From Oscillospiraceae bacterium (lineage in GTDB: Bacteria; Bacillota; Clostridia; Oscillospirales; Oscillospiraceae): 43,835 bases of DNA. Positions 8,775 to 16,753 of this stretch are shown piece by piece. The notes under the pieces were generated by a model. That model worked only from the letters and a program-made list of their open reading frames with translations. It was not told where the DNA came from and ran no database searches. The DNA lies in NCBI GenBank assembly GCA_020025535.1, contig JAHHRY010000012.1:1-43835 (forward strand). Reading direction: 5' to 3'. Both the position numbers and the translations under genes were made by a program. Within the stretch, counting starts at the first letter, position 1, and every line of letters begins with the position of its first letter.

Positions 8775-9149
8775 CTAATTAAAGATGATTTCGTGATTTA
8801 TAATTTCTTCTGCCTGTTTCCTAACGCTATTCATTTTTCTTACCCATAACATCATATCTTCAGCTTTTAGTTGTTCTGTGATACCTTCCTGTTTTGCCAT
8901 TTGGTCTACCAGATCGTCAAACATCCGCTGTGCCTGCTGTTCAATATCCTCAAGATAGGGGTAGAGGGTACACCTGGTAAGCATATTGTAATACTTAATT
9001 CGGTGATGCTGCTTAAGATACTGCCTACGGCGATTTCCCCAAACACCGATCTCATATACCAGCTGCTCGGGCAGTTTAACATTTGGTAGTAGGTAATCAC
9101 CCTTTTGGGTGTAAGTACCGCCATTCTGTTCAAATAAAGTCTGTACCAT
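8775..9149 (-). CDS. tnpV: TnpV family transposon-encoded protein
   Basis: The 124-aa protein matches the TnpV family carried by Tn4451-like and related Clostridia mobilizable elements: LPEQLVYEIGVWGNRRRQYLKQHHR in the N-terminal half, then YLEDIEQQAQ and the closing helix ending in EIINHEIIF. Its biochemical role is not established. The ATG at 9149 has AGGAGG 8 nt upstream, and TAAAAT about 40 nt upstream is a possible -10. No TnpX recombinase is present, so it marks a remnant or the edge of a mobile element next to the restriction island. A truncated copy of its start and leader lies at the right edge of the window. Confidence 0.88.
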   Translation of the reverse strand: MVQTLFEQNGGTYTQKGDYLLPNVKLPEQLVYEIGVWGNRRRQYLKQHHRIKYYNMLTRCTLYPYLEDIEQQAQRMFDDLVDQMAKQEGITEQLKAEDMMLWVRKMNSVRKQAEEIINHEIIFN

Positions 9150-9229
9150 AGTCTTGACCTCCTATAATTTGATGGTAGCTTCATTTTACAGAAGTCTTTC
9201 GATAAGTGCGAATGTGCAATTGAGAATAA

Positions 9230-9273
9230 AACAATTCCGAGGTCGGTTCAATTGAACCTTCCTCGGAATTGTT
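9230..9273. repeat. 44-bp palindrome in the tnpV leader (copy 1)
   Basis: The arms 9230-9251 and 9252-9273 pair at 20 of 22 positions around a central CAATTG. Key parts are AATTCCGAGG and GGTTCAA with their complements. It lies about 80 bp upstream of the tnpV ATG, and a second copy lies at 43804-43835 in the same position relative to a tnpV remnant. It may be a transposase or regulator site, or serve as terminator for the leftward GNAT gene ending at 9366. Confidence 0.8.
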
Positions 9274-9365
9274 CCATTTGCGTTGCCTTGCATTTCCGGA
9301 TAAAAGAATTTCAAGATTTCCGAATTACTTCCTTATCTGGTATATGCATAAGACACGGTCCTTTT

Positions 9366-9860
9366 TTATGCCTCATAAAGATAGGTGAAAGAACGATCCG
9401 TTACGGAACCGTCCAGGTAAACGGCAGAATCCGATATGCGGCGAAATCCGCATTTCTCGTGCAGCCGCAATGATGCTGTATTGCGTTTACCAATATGGGA
9501 ATAAATTTTCCGACCCGGATTTTGCATCAGCACTTCCCTTACCAGACTGTACGCAAATCCTCTTCCCCGATACTCTTCGGCTGTTTCCAGCGCCTCCACA
9601 AGCAAGCCATCCCGGAACGAACACAGCCGCAGAGCTGACAGATAGATCCCCTGTTCTTCCAGAATCCAGTAGCGCTCATCCGCCGAACGGAAAAACTCTT
9701 CACGAAGAAACTCATAAAAGCCCTGTTCCACCTGTAAAAGCTGTTCCTGCGGAGACAACTCAGGATACCACAGCAGACCATTTTCACGATTTCCTTCGGC
9801 ATACACCGTCATCAAGGCACTGAAGTTCAGCTGCCGGAGAGAATTTGCTATCATTAGCAT
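9366..9860 (-). CDS. GNAT family N-acetyltransferase
   Basis: The 164-aa protein has the acetyl-CoA binding motif A (EYRGRGFAYSLV, the R/Q-x-x-G-x-G/A pattern) near residues 95-106, followed by a motif B-like segment (NTASLRLHEKCGFRRI). The substrate is unknown. The ATG starts 1 nt after the tsaD stop with GGGGA about 11 nt upstream, so it is the last gene of the cysS-polA-rimI-tsaD transcript. An internal ATG two codons later is also possible. Confidence 0.85.
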   Translation of the reverse strand: MLMIANSLRQLNFSALMTVYAEGNRENGLLWYPELSPQEQLLQVEQGFYEFLREEFFRSADERYWILEEQGIYLSALRLCSFRDGLLVEALETAEEYRGRGFAYSLVREVLMQNPGRKIYSHIGKRNTASLRLHEKCGFRRISDSAVYLDGSVTDRSFTYLYEA

Positions 9861-9861
9861 A

Positions 9862-10878
9862 TTACAATTTTTCCCCTAAAATAGACTTGGTCGCGTAGGC
9901 ATTCAGACTCATATCTGCCACATTTCCGGCAAGATACTCATAATAAGCCTGCGCGCCAATCATGGCACCATTATCACCGCAAAGAGACAGCGGAGGCATA
10001 TACACCTCTGCTCCCAGTCTCTCTGCCGCCGCCAGTATGTCCCGGCGGATCCGGGAGTTGGCAGCAACACCACCGGCAACGGCAATTTTACGAAGTCCGG
10101 TTTCCTCTATGGCCCGCACTACTCTCGGTACTAAGGTATCCGAAACCGCCGCAGAGAAAGAAGCACAAAGGCCGGGAATATCCACTTCCTCGCCCACCTG
10201 TTCTGCGTGATGGATCAGGTTCAGTGCCGCCGTTTTCAGGCCGGAAAAGCTCATATCATAAGGATTGGCACCGGGCTTGGAACGGGGAAGGTTATACCTG
10301 GTCTCGTCCCCCTCCTTTGCCACCCGATCCAGCGCCGCACCGCCGGGATAAGGCATTCCCAGCACCCGGGCCACCTTATCAAAACATTCACCTGCAGCAT
10401 CATCCAGAGTTGTACCCAGAATCCGCATCTTCGTGTAGTCCTGAATCTCCACAATCATGGTATGGCCGCCGGAAACCACCAGGCAAAGAAACGGAGGCTC
10501 CAGCTCCGGATACGCCAGATAATTCGCAGCAATATGGCCACGGATATGATGAACGGGAATCAAAGGCTTATTCAGCGCCAGAGCTGCAGCTTTTGCAAAA
10601 TTCACACCCACCAGCACGGCACCAATCAGTCCGGGGGCATATGTGACAGCGATGGCATCAATATCTTCACGGGTCAATTGCGTCTCCGCCAAAGCCTGAT
10701 CCGCCAGGCCGTAAATCGCTTCGATATGCTTCCGGGATGCGATTTCCGGCACAACTCCACCGTATTCCCGGTGCAGTGCCACCTGGGAAGCAATGCAGTC
10801 CGTCAGCACCTTGCGGCCATCTTGGACAATGGCAACTGCTGTTTCATCACAGGACGATTCCACTGACAGAATATTCAA
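9862..10878 (-). CDS. tsaD: tRNA N6-adenosine threonylcarbamoyltransferase TsaD
   Basis: Transfers the threonylcarbamoyl group to A37 of ANN-decoding tRNAs (t6A), with TsaB and TsaE; neither partner is in this window. The ASKHA fold is clear: ESSCDETAVAI at the N-terminus, the metal-binding HHIRGH motif (about residues 113-118 from the upstream GTG), VSGGHT and the GGVAANSRIR phosphate loop. The TTG at 10878 overlaps the rimI stop (TTGA) and sits 8 nt from AAAGGAG. The in-frame GTG at 10887 is immediately adjacent to that site and less likely. TrmO, which methylates t6A, is encoded at 31104-31790. Confidence 0.95.
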   Translation of the reverse strand: MNILSVESSCDETAVAIVQDGRKVLTDCIASQVALHREYGGVVPEIASRKHIEAIYGLADQALAETQLTREDIDAIAVTYAPGLIGAVLVGVNFAKAAALALNKPLIPVHHIRGHIAANYLAYPELEPPFLCLVVSGGHTMIVEIQDYTKMRILGTTLDDAAGECFDKVARVLGMPYPGGAALDRVAKEGDETRYNLPRSKPGANPYDMSFSGLKTAALNLIHHAEQVGEEVDIPGLCASFSAAVSDTLVPRVVRAIEETGLRKIAVAGGVAANSRIRRDILAAAERLGAEVYMPPLSLCGDNGAMIGAQAYYEYLAGNVADMSLNAYATKSILGEKL

Positions 10879-11318
10879 ATCTCCCACTCCTTTCTGAGAA
10901 TCAGAGCATCTTCTTTGGGATTATGATAGTAACGGGGACGACGTCCAACCTGTACAAATCCCTGTTTTTCATAAAGGGCAATGGCGGGCGCATTGGAAAC
11001 CCGCACTTCCAGAGAAAGGCATCTTACCTCTCTTTGTTTCAGTCCCTGTACCAGAGCATTCACCAGGCATTCACCTATTCCCTGCCGTCTGTACGCAGGA
11101 GAAACTGCCACATTCATCATGTCCGCCTCTCCCAGCACTGACTGGGAACCGATATAACCCGCAACCGTATCCCCATCCACCGCCACCAGCCAGTAAGACA
11201 GTGGGTTATCCAGTTCTGAACGGACACTGTTTTCACTCCAGGGATCGGAAAAACATATCTTTTCCAGCTCTGCGACCTGAGGCACATGCTGAGCCTCCAT
11301 GGTTTTAATCTCTATCAT
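10875..11318 (-). CDS. rimI: Ribosomal protein S18-alanine N-acetyltransferase RimI
   Basis: The 147-aa GNAT enzyme is predicted to acetylate the N-terminal alanine of ribosomal protein S18. It shows FSDPWS near the N-terminus, the acetyl-CoA motif AYRRQGIGECLV, and NAPAIALYEKQGF, all typical of RimI. The usual rimI-tsaD pairing supports the call. The ATG overlaps the polA stop by 4 nt and its stop overlaps the tsaD start, so translation is coupled across three genes. Confidence 0.92.
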   Translation of the reverse strand: MIEIKTMEAQHVPQVAELEKICFSDPWSENSVRSELDNPLSYWLVAVDGDTVAGYIGSQSVLGEADMMNVAVSPAYRRQGIGECLVNALVQGLKQREVRCLSLEVRVSNAPAIALYEKQGFVQVGRRPRYYHNPKEDALILRKEWEI

Positions 11319-13846
11319 TTTGCCTCATACCAGCTTTTACCGATTTTTGCTTCCGCTGTCAAGGGAACCCGAAGCGGTGCAACTTCCTGCATCTCCCGGC
11401 TGATCAGCTCCGCCACCTGAGGAGCCAGCTCCTCAGGGCATTCCACGATCAATTCGTCGTGCACCTGCAGCAGCAGCTTTGCCTCCGGATAATTCTTACG
11501 CAGCGCTTCGTCCACCCGGATCATGGCCAGCTTGATAAGATCCGCAGCCGTGCCCTGAATCGGGGTATTCAGCGCAATCCGCTCCGCACCCTGACGTACA
11601 TTGTAATTACTGCTTTTCAGCTCCGGAATATAGCGTTTGCGGCCATACAGGGTCTCGGTATAGCCCTTTTCCCGGGCTTCCGCAACTACCTGCTTCATAT
11701 AATCCCGGACGCCGCGATACTTTGCCAGATAATTATCAATATAGTCCCTTGCTTCATATCGGGATACGCCAATATCCTCTGCCAGAGAAAATTCGGAAAT
11801 ACCATAGACAATGCCGAAATTGACTGCTTTGGCATGGCGGCGCTGCAAGGGAGTTACATCCTCCGGCGCCACACCGAAAACCTGGGAAGCCGTCACTGTG
11901 TGAACGTCCATACCGCTGATAAACGCATTCTGCATCACTTCGTCATCTGCGATATGTGCAAGAACCCGCAATTCAATCTGGCTGTAGTCCGCATCCACCA
12001 GCACGCAGCCGGGGTTGGGAATAAACATTTTCCGAATTTCTGCGCCCAAATCCGTCCGAACAGGGATATTCTGCAGGTTAGGCTCCATCGAGGACAGCCG
12101 GCCGGTAGCCGTTACCAGATTCTGGAACGTGGTATGAATCCTGCCATCTGCGCCGATCTGAGACAGCAATCCATCCGCATAGGTGGATTTGAGCTTTGTC
12201 AGCATTCGATAGTCCATCACGGCAGGAACAATCGGGTGATAAGCCTTGATTTTTTCCAGCACCTCAGCGTTGGTGGAATAGCCGGTCTTTGTCTTTTTTA
12301 CAGGAGGAAGACCCAGCTTTACAAAAAGCAATTCCCCAAGCTGTTTGGTGGAATTGATATTAAACGGTTCGCCGGAATAGGAGAAAATCAGTTTTTCACA
12401 ATCCGCAATTCTTTCGGAAAGCATCTGGCCGAACTGTACCAGCTGTTCTCTGTCAATGGCAATGCCCTGCTTTTCCATTCGGTAAAGCACCGGACACAGC
12501 GGCAGCTCGATTTCGCTGTACAGCTTATCCATCCCCTGCGCTTCCAGTTCCTTAATCAGGATAGGTCTCAGATTCCAAACGGCCTCCGCACAGGCGGCAG
12601 CGTCTCCGTCCTCCACGGTCTGACCCAGGAAATTGGTCGCTAGCTTGGAAACAGGATACTCTGCTTGAGACGGATTCAAATCATATGCGGCCAGCGCCGT
12701 ATCGAAAGCAAAGCTTCCAGACGGCAAGCCCATTTCATCCAGACGGTGGAGCGTGGATTTCAGGTCGTGGCAGACAAGATTTTTCCCCTCGGTCAAAATT
12801 CTATCAAGGCGCATGGCCTCCATGGGCGTTACCACACACACGCCCTTTTCCCAGGCAATGCCCACAGAGCCGTCTTCCGCCGCATAGAGCGCAAACTCCC
12901 CAAGTGTTTCCGGAAGTTCAGAGGTTCTTTCCAGCGCCTCGCATTTCACTTCCGGCTTCGGAGCCTCCTGCTCTGCGCCGCGAAGGCCGTACTTGTCGAT
13001 CAGGCGAATGAACTCCAGCCGCACAAACAGGTTATACAGTTCCACCCGATTATACGGCTGAATAATCGCATCCTTCGGTTCAAAATCAATGGGCGCTTCA
13101 CAGCGAATGGTTGCCAGATCATAGGACATATAGGCATTTTCTTTGCCCGCCAGCAGCTTTTCCCGCAGTTTGGGCCGGATAGAGGGATCCTCAATATTGG
13201 CATAGACACCATCGAGAGACCCAAATTTCAACAGCAAATCCGTTGCCGTCTTCGGTCCGACGCCTGCAACACCGGGGATATTGTCGGAAGAATCTCCCAT
13301 AAGAGACTTGAGGTCAATGATCTTCTTCGGCTCAAATCCATATTCTTCCCGAAATTTTTCTTCGTCGTAAACCGTTGCTGTTGTCTGTCCGGGGCGGGAA
13401 ATCACAAGCTTGACATGAACATTCCTGTCAATCAGCTGCAAACTGTCCCGGTCACCGGTGACAATCACGCATTCCCAGTCATTGTTGCTGCAAATGCGGC
13501 CCACGGTTCCGATCACGTCATCCGCTTCCCATCCCTGGCATTCGTAAATGGGAATGTTCATGGCACGAAGGACATCCTTCATCACCGGCATCTGCTGAGC
13601 AAGTTCCTCCGGCATTCCGTGACGGGTAGCCTTGTACCCGTCGTACTGCAGATGCCGGAATGTGGGACCGTGGAGGTCAAAAGCAACGCAGACTGCATCC
13701 GGCTGTTCTTCTTTCTCCATCTTGTCCAGGATATTCAGGAATCCAAAAATTGCATTGGTAAACAGGCCATCCCGCGTAGTCAGGGGCTTTACGCCAAAGT
13801 ATGCACGGTTAATGATGCTGTTTCCGTCTAAAATCAGTAGTTTCAT
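11315..13846 (-). CDS. polA: DNA polymerase I
   Basis: Repair and Okazaki-fragment polymerase. The 843-aa protein has an N-terminal 5' nuclease (LILDGNSIINRAYFG, then WEADDVIGT, TGDRDSLQL and GDSSDNIPGV). The middle 3'-5' exonuclease-like domain lacks the DxE motif and other catalytic acids, so it is probably inactive for proofreading. The C-terminal family A polymerase carries motif A DADYSQIEL, the O-helix RRHAKAVNFGIVYG and motif C QVHDE. The ATG at 13846 overlaps the cysS stop (ATGA) with GGAAG upstream and gives the family's usual N-terminus; an ATG four codons earlier is less likely. Confidence 0.97.
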   Translation of the reverse strand: MKLLILDGNSIINRAYFGVKPLTTRDGLFTNAIFGFLNILDKMEKEEQPDAVCVAFDLHGPTFRHLQYDGYKATRHGMPEELAQQMPVMKDVLRAMNIPIYECQGWEADDVIGTVGRICSNNDWECVIVTGDRDSLQLIDRNVHVKLVISRPGQTTATVYDEEKFREEYGFEPKKIIDLKSLMGDSSDNIPGVAGVGPKTATDLLLKFGSLDGVYANIEDPSIRPKLREKLLAGKENAYMSYDLATIRCEAPIDFEPKDAIIQPYNRVELYNLFVRLEFIRLIDKYGLRGAEQEAPKPEVKCEALERTSELPETLGEFALYAAEDGSVGIAWEKGVCVVTPMEAMRLDRILTEGKNLVCHDLKSTLHRLDEMGLPSGSFAFDTALAAYDLNPSQAEYPVSKLATNFLGQTVEDGDAAACAEAVWNLRPILIKELEAQGMDKLYSEIELPLCPVLYRMEKQGIAIDREQLVQFGQMLSERIADCEKLIFSYSGEPFNINSTKQLGELLFVKLGLPPVKKTKTGYSTNAEVLEKIKAYHPIVPAVMDYRMLTKLKSTYADGLLSQIGADGRIHTTFQNLVTATGRLSSMEPNLQNIPVRTDLGAEIRKMFIPNPGCVLVDADYSQIELRVLAHIADDEVMQNAFISGMDVHTVTASQVFGVAPEDVTPLQRRHAKAVNFGIVYGISEFSLAEDIGVSRYEARDYIDNYLAKYRGVRDYMKQVVAEAREKGYTETLYGRKRYIPELKSSNYNVRQGAERIALNTPIQGTAADLIKLAMIRVDEALRKNYPEAKLLLQVHDELIVECPEELAPQVAELISREMQEVAPLRVPLTAEAKIGKSWYEAK

Positions 13847-15258
13847 ACTTTCTTCCATTTTGTGCCCTGGGGCGTATCGATAATTTCGATACCGCGGGCC
13901 TTCAGCTCATCGCGGATACGGTCAGCTTCCGCAAAATTCTTTGCCTTCTTAGCCTCGGTACGGGCGGCTACCAGTGCATCGATTTCAGGATCGGCAGATG
14001 CAGCCTTTTCTTCCTCCGCCTTCTTGCGGACAGCCTCGGCCGCAGAAATCAGGTTCAGAGACAGCACCCGGTCAAAATCAGAAAGCGCTGCCAGCTTGGT
14101 GGCATCGTTGGTCTTGGCCTTCAGCACATCATACAGCGCTGTCACAGCCAGAGAAGTATTCAGATCGCCGTTGAGGGCATTGCAGAAACGTTCCTTCAGC
14201 TGTGCGAAAACTGCCTCATCCACTTCGCCTTCCTCTTTCAGAGCGGCGATCTTACTAATCAGCTTCTGATAAGCACCGGCGGCATTCTCCAGATTCTCCC
14301 AGCTGAACACCAGATTCCGGCGGTAATGGCTCTGCAGGCAGAACAGGCGGTAAGCCATAGGATCATAGCCCTTGCTCTCCAGCAGGGAAACCGTAAGGAA
14401 CTCACCCTTGGACTTGCTCATTTTGCCGGTTTCGTTGTTCAGGTGGTGTACATGGAACCAGTAGTTGCACCACTTATGGCCCAGATAACTCTCCGACTGT
14501 GCAATCTCGTTGGTATGGTGCGGGAAGGCATTATCAATGCCGCCGCAGTGGATATCCAGGTATTCTCCCAGATACTTCATGGAAATACCGGAGCATTCAA
14601 TATGCCAGCCGGGATAGCCCACGCCCCAGGGAGAATCCCATTTAAGGGCCTGATCTTCAAACTTACTCTTGGTAAACCACAGAACGAAGTCATTCTTATT
14701 TTTCTTATTGGTATCTTCCTCAACGCCCTCACGAACGCCGACAGCAAGATCTTCCTCGTCGTGGTCATTGAAAACATAGTACTTTTCCAGTTTGGAAGTA
14801 TCGAAATAAACATTGCCGCCGGCGACATAGGCGTAACCCTTATCCAGCAGACCGGATACGATTTCAATAAACTCAGAAATGCAGCCGGTGGCGGGCTGGA
14901 TAATTTCCGGCCGTTTGATATTCAGTTTGTCACAATCAGCAAAGAAAGCATCCGTATAATACTGAGCGACCTCCATAACGGTCTTATGCTCCCGTTTGGC
15001 GCCCTTCAGCATTTTGTCTTCACCGGTGTCGGCATCCGAGGACAGGTGGCCAACATCCGTAATGTTCATGGCGCGGGTCACATGGTAACCCAGATAGTTC
15101 AGAGACTTTTCCAGAACATCTTCCATGATATAGGTGCGCAGATTGCCAATATGCGCGAAATGGTAGACCGTAGGGCCACAGGTATACATTTTTACCTCAT
15201 TGCCCGAATTGGGGGTAAACAGTTCTTTCTTATGGGACAGAGAATTGTATAGATACAT
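13843..15258 (-). CDS. cysS: Cysteinyl-tRNA synthetase
   Basis: Charges tRNA-Cys. The 471-aa class I enzyme has the HIGH-type motif HIGN near residues 36-39, the zinc ligands CGPTVY and HIECSGIS with the later HHTNE, and the KMSKS loop GKMSKSKGEF. The C-terminal helical domain ends in the conserved IIDTPQGTKWKK. The ATG follows GGAGG by 9 nt. It is the first gene of a leftward operon with polA and sits behind a T-box leader, so uncharged tRNA-Cys should raise expression of the whole operon. Confidence 0.97.
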   Translation of the reverse strand: MYLYNSLSHKKELFTPNSGNEVKMYTCGPTVYHFAHIGNLRTYIMEDVLEKSLNYLGYHVTRAMNITDVGHLSSDADTGEDKMLKGAKREHKTVMEVAQYYTDAFFADCDKLNIKRPEIIQPATGCISEFIEIVSGLLDKGYAYVAGGNVYFDTSKLEKYYVFNDHDEEDLAVGVREGVEEDTNKKNKNDFVLWFTKSKFEDQALKWDSPWGVGYPGWHIECSGISMKYLGEYLDIHCGGIDNAFPHHTNEIAQSESYLGHKWCNYWFHVHHLNNETGKMSKSKGEFLTVSLLESKGYDPMAYRLFCLQSHYRRNLVFSWENLENAAGAYQKLISKIAALKEEGEVDEAVFAQLKERFCNALNGDLNTSLAVTALYDVLKAKTNDATKLAALSDFDRVLSLNLISAAEAVRKKAEEEKAASADPEIDALVAARTEAKKAKNFAEADRIRDELKARGIEIIDTPQGTKWKKV

Positions 15259-15284
15259 TCAGCTTTTCCTCCATTCGATGATTT

Positions 15285-15490
15285 TATAATGAAAATCCCG
15301 CCTCCGGTACCTTACGGTACAAGAGGCGGGCAGATTATACTCGCGGTTCCACTCTCGTTTATCACTCTGGTAAAAATTCGCTCCCGGACGCACTTTCACG
15401 GGCCGCCTCCGCTCGGGCTTCCAGCCTTGACCCGCAGCTCTCTGAGGAATTGGTTTCCGTTACTCTTTCCGTTCACAGCGATATACAATT
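15285..15490 (-). ncRNA. T-box riboswitch, cysteine-specific
   Basis: The minus-strand leader of cysS holds the conserved T-box sequence GTGGAACCGCG (15342-15352), upstream stem I features (AGAGTAACGGAA, AGAGAGC, GGCTGGAAGCC-like loop) and, 3' in stem I, TGC at 15390-15392 in the expected specifier position, the Cys codon. A GC-rich terminator stem (15297-15304 with 15323-15330) followed by ATTTTC can be exchanged for the antiterminator formed by the T-box. Gene and specifier agree. Confidence 0.92.
15297..15330 (-). terminator. Conditional terminator of the cysS T-box
   Basis: CCCGCCTC and GAGGCGGG pair, with an inner GTACC/GGTAC stem, followed on the minus strand by a T-rich stretch (15288-15296). 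It lies about 30 nt before the cysS start codon and overlaps the antiterminator partner region, as in other T-box leaders. Confidence 0.85.
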
Positions 15491-15496
15491 AGGGTT

Positions 15497-15526
15497 ATTT
15501 TACCACCATAGTGGTAGTATTGTCAA
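15497..15526 (-). promoter_or_regulatory. cysS operon promoter with internal inverted repeat
   Basis: On the minus strand TTGACA (15521-15526), an 18-nt spacer and TAAAAT (15497-15502) sit directly upstream of the T-box leader. The inverted repeat TACCAC-CATA-GTGGTA (15501-15516) occupies the spacer and touches the -10, a layout typical of a repressor site. Confidence 0.65.
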
Positions 15527-15538
15527 GTTTTTCAGAAT

Positions 15539-16753
15539 TTATATTTCCTGAACCTTCATAATGTCTTTTCGGTAGGTACGGATACCGATTTCCAAAAGCT
15601 CCATGGCGCGCACCAGCTTTTCTTCCTCCAGGACATAAGCAATACGTACTTCATTGATTCCCTTGCCCGGAGTCTCGTAGAAAGGTGCACCGGGTGCAAA
15701 CATAACGGTGTCCCCGTTGTCATCAAACTCTTCCAGCAGCCATTTCTGGAATTTGTCCGCGTCGTCAACAGGCAAACCCGCCATAATATAGAACGCACCC
15801 ATCGGCTTCTGAACCATTACGCCGGGGATCTTCTGCAGCTGTTCCACCACCAGATCACGGCGTTTCCGGTATTCTTCCCTGCATTTGCGGTAATAGTCCG
15901 CATCCACCGTATAAAGTGCCGTCGCTCCTATCTGATCGATGGTCGCCACCGCCAAACGGGACTGGCAGAATTTCAGCAGGGCATGCTGCAGCTCTTTGTT
16001 CTTCGTAATCACACATCCAACCCGGGCACCACAGGCCGAGAACTGCTTGGAAACCGAGTCAATAATAATCAGGTTCTCGTCAATGTCACGGAAACGTCCC
16101 ATCGTAGGCACACCGTCGCCGTCTCCGTAGCAGAATTCCCGGTACACTTCGTCGCTGATCAGGTACAGATTGTGCTCTTTCGCCACATCTGCGATCATCC
16201 GCATTTCTTCCTGCGTCAGCACAACACCGGTGGGATTTCCGGGATTGGTGATCATGATGGCACGGGTGTTCTTGGTAATCAGGCTTTCGATTCGCTCACG
16301 AACCGCATAACGAAATCCTTCCTCTGCATTGGTCGGCAGTGCACGGATACCGCCGCCGGCCATGTGCACGAAGGTAGTATAGTTCGGATAATAAGGCTCA
16401 GGGATGATGACCTCCGTATAGGGATCCAGAATGCTCAGGCAAGCCAGCATCAGCGCTTCGCTGCCGCCGGTTGTAATCAGCACATCGTCCGGCTCCAGTT
16501 CCACGCCCAGCTTGCGATAATAACGGCAAACGGCATCGATCAGCTCCGGGATGCCGGAAGACGGCGCGTACGCCAGCGTTTTTCTGTCGAAGCTTTGAAT
16601 GGCATCATAGAATGCCTGTGGTGTTGGTAAATCAGGCTGTCCGATGTTCAGGTGATAAATGTTCTTTCCTCTCTCCTTGGCGGCTACAGCGTAGGGGTGA
16701 AACTTCCGCATTGGAGACGGCTCGCAGCGATTGGCATTGATTGAAATGTTCAT
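15539..16753 (-). CDS. Pyridoxal-phosphate aminotransferase, class I (AspC-like)
   Basis: The 404-aa fold-type I aminotransferase has LNIGQPDLPTP near 35-45, NPGNPTG at 170-176, DEVY at 201-204 and the PLP-binding lysine in SVSKQFSACGARVG (K236); the conserved C-terminal arginine lies in NEVRIAYV. It resembles aspartate or broad-specificity aminotransferases, but the exact substrate cannot be read from sequence. The ATG has a strong GGAGGGAAAC site and lies 122 nt inside the 3' end of the upstream alanine symporter frame. Location beside an alanine importer would suit a role in alanine or aspartate use. Confidence 0.93.
   Translation of the reverse strand: MNISINANRCEPSPMRKFHPYAVAAKERGKNIYHLNIGQPDLPTPQAFYDAIQSFDRKTLAYAPSSGIPELIDAVCRYYRKLGVELEPDDVLITTGGSEALMLACLSILDPYTEVIIPEPYYPNYTTFVHMAGGGIRALPTNAEEGFRYAVRERIESLITKNTRAIMITNPGNPTGVVLTQEEMRMIADVAKEHNLYLISDEVYREFCYGDGDGVPTMGRFRDIDENLIIIDSVSKQFSACGARVGCVITKNKELQHALLKFCQSRLAVATIDQIGATALYTVDADYYRKCREEYRKRRDLVVEQLQKIPGVMVQKPMGAFYIMAGLPVDDADKFQKWLLEEFDDNGDTVMFAPGAPFYETPGKGINEVRIAYVLEEEKLVRAMELLEIGIRTYRKDIMKVQEI

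Noticed and set aside
11459..13831. Two long plus-strand frames opposite polA
   Set aside because: Antisense of polA, with no domain sign and no ribosome site; polA has every expected motif.
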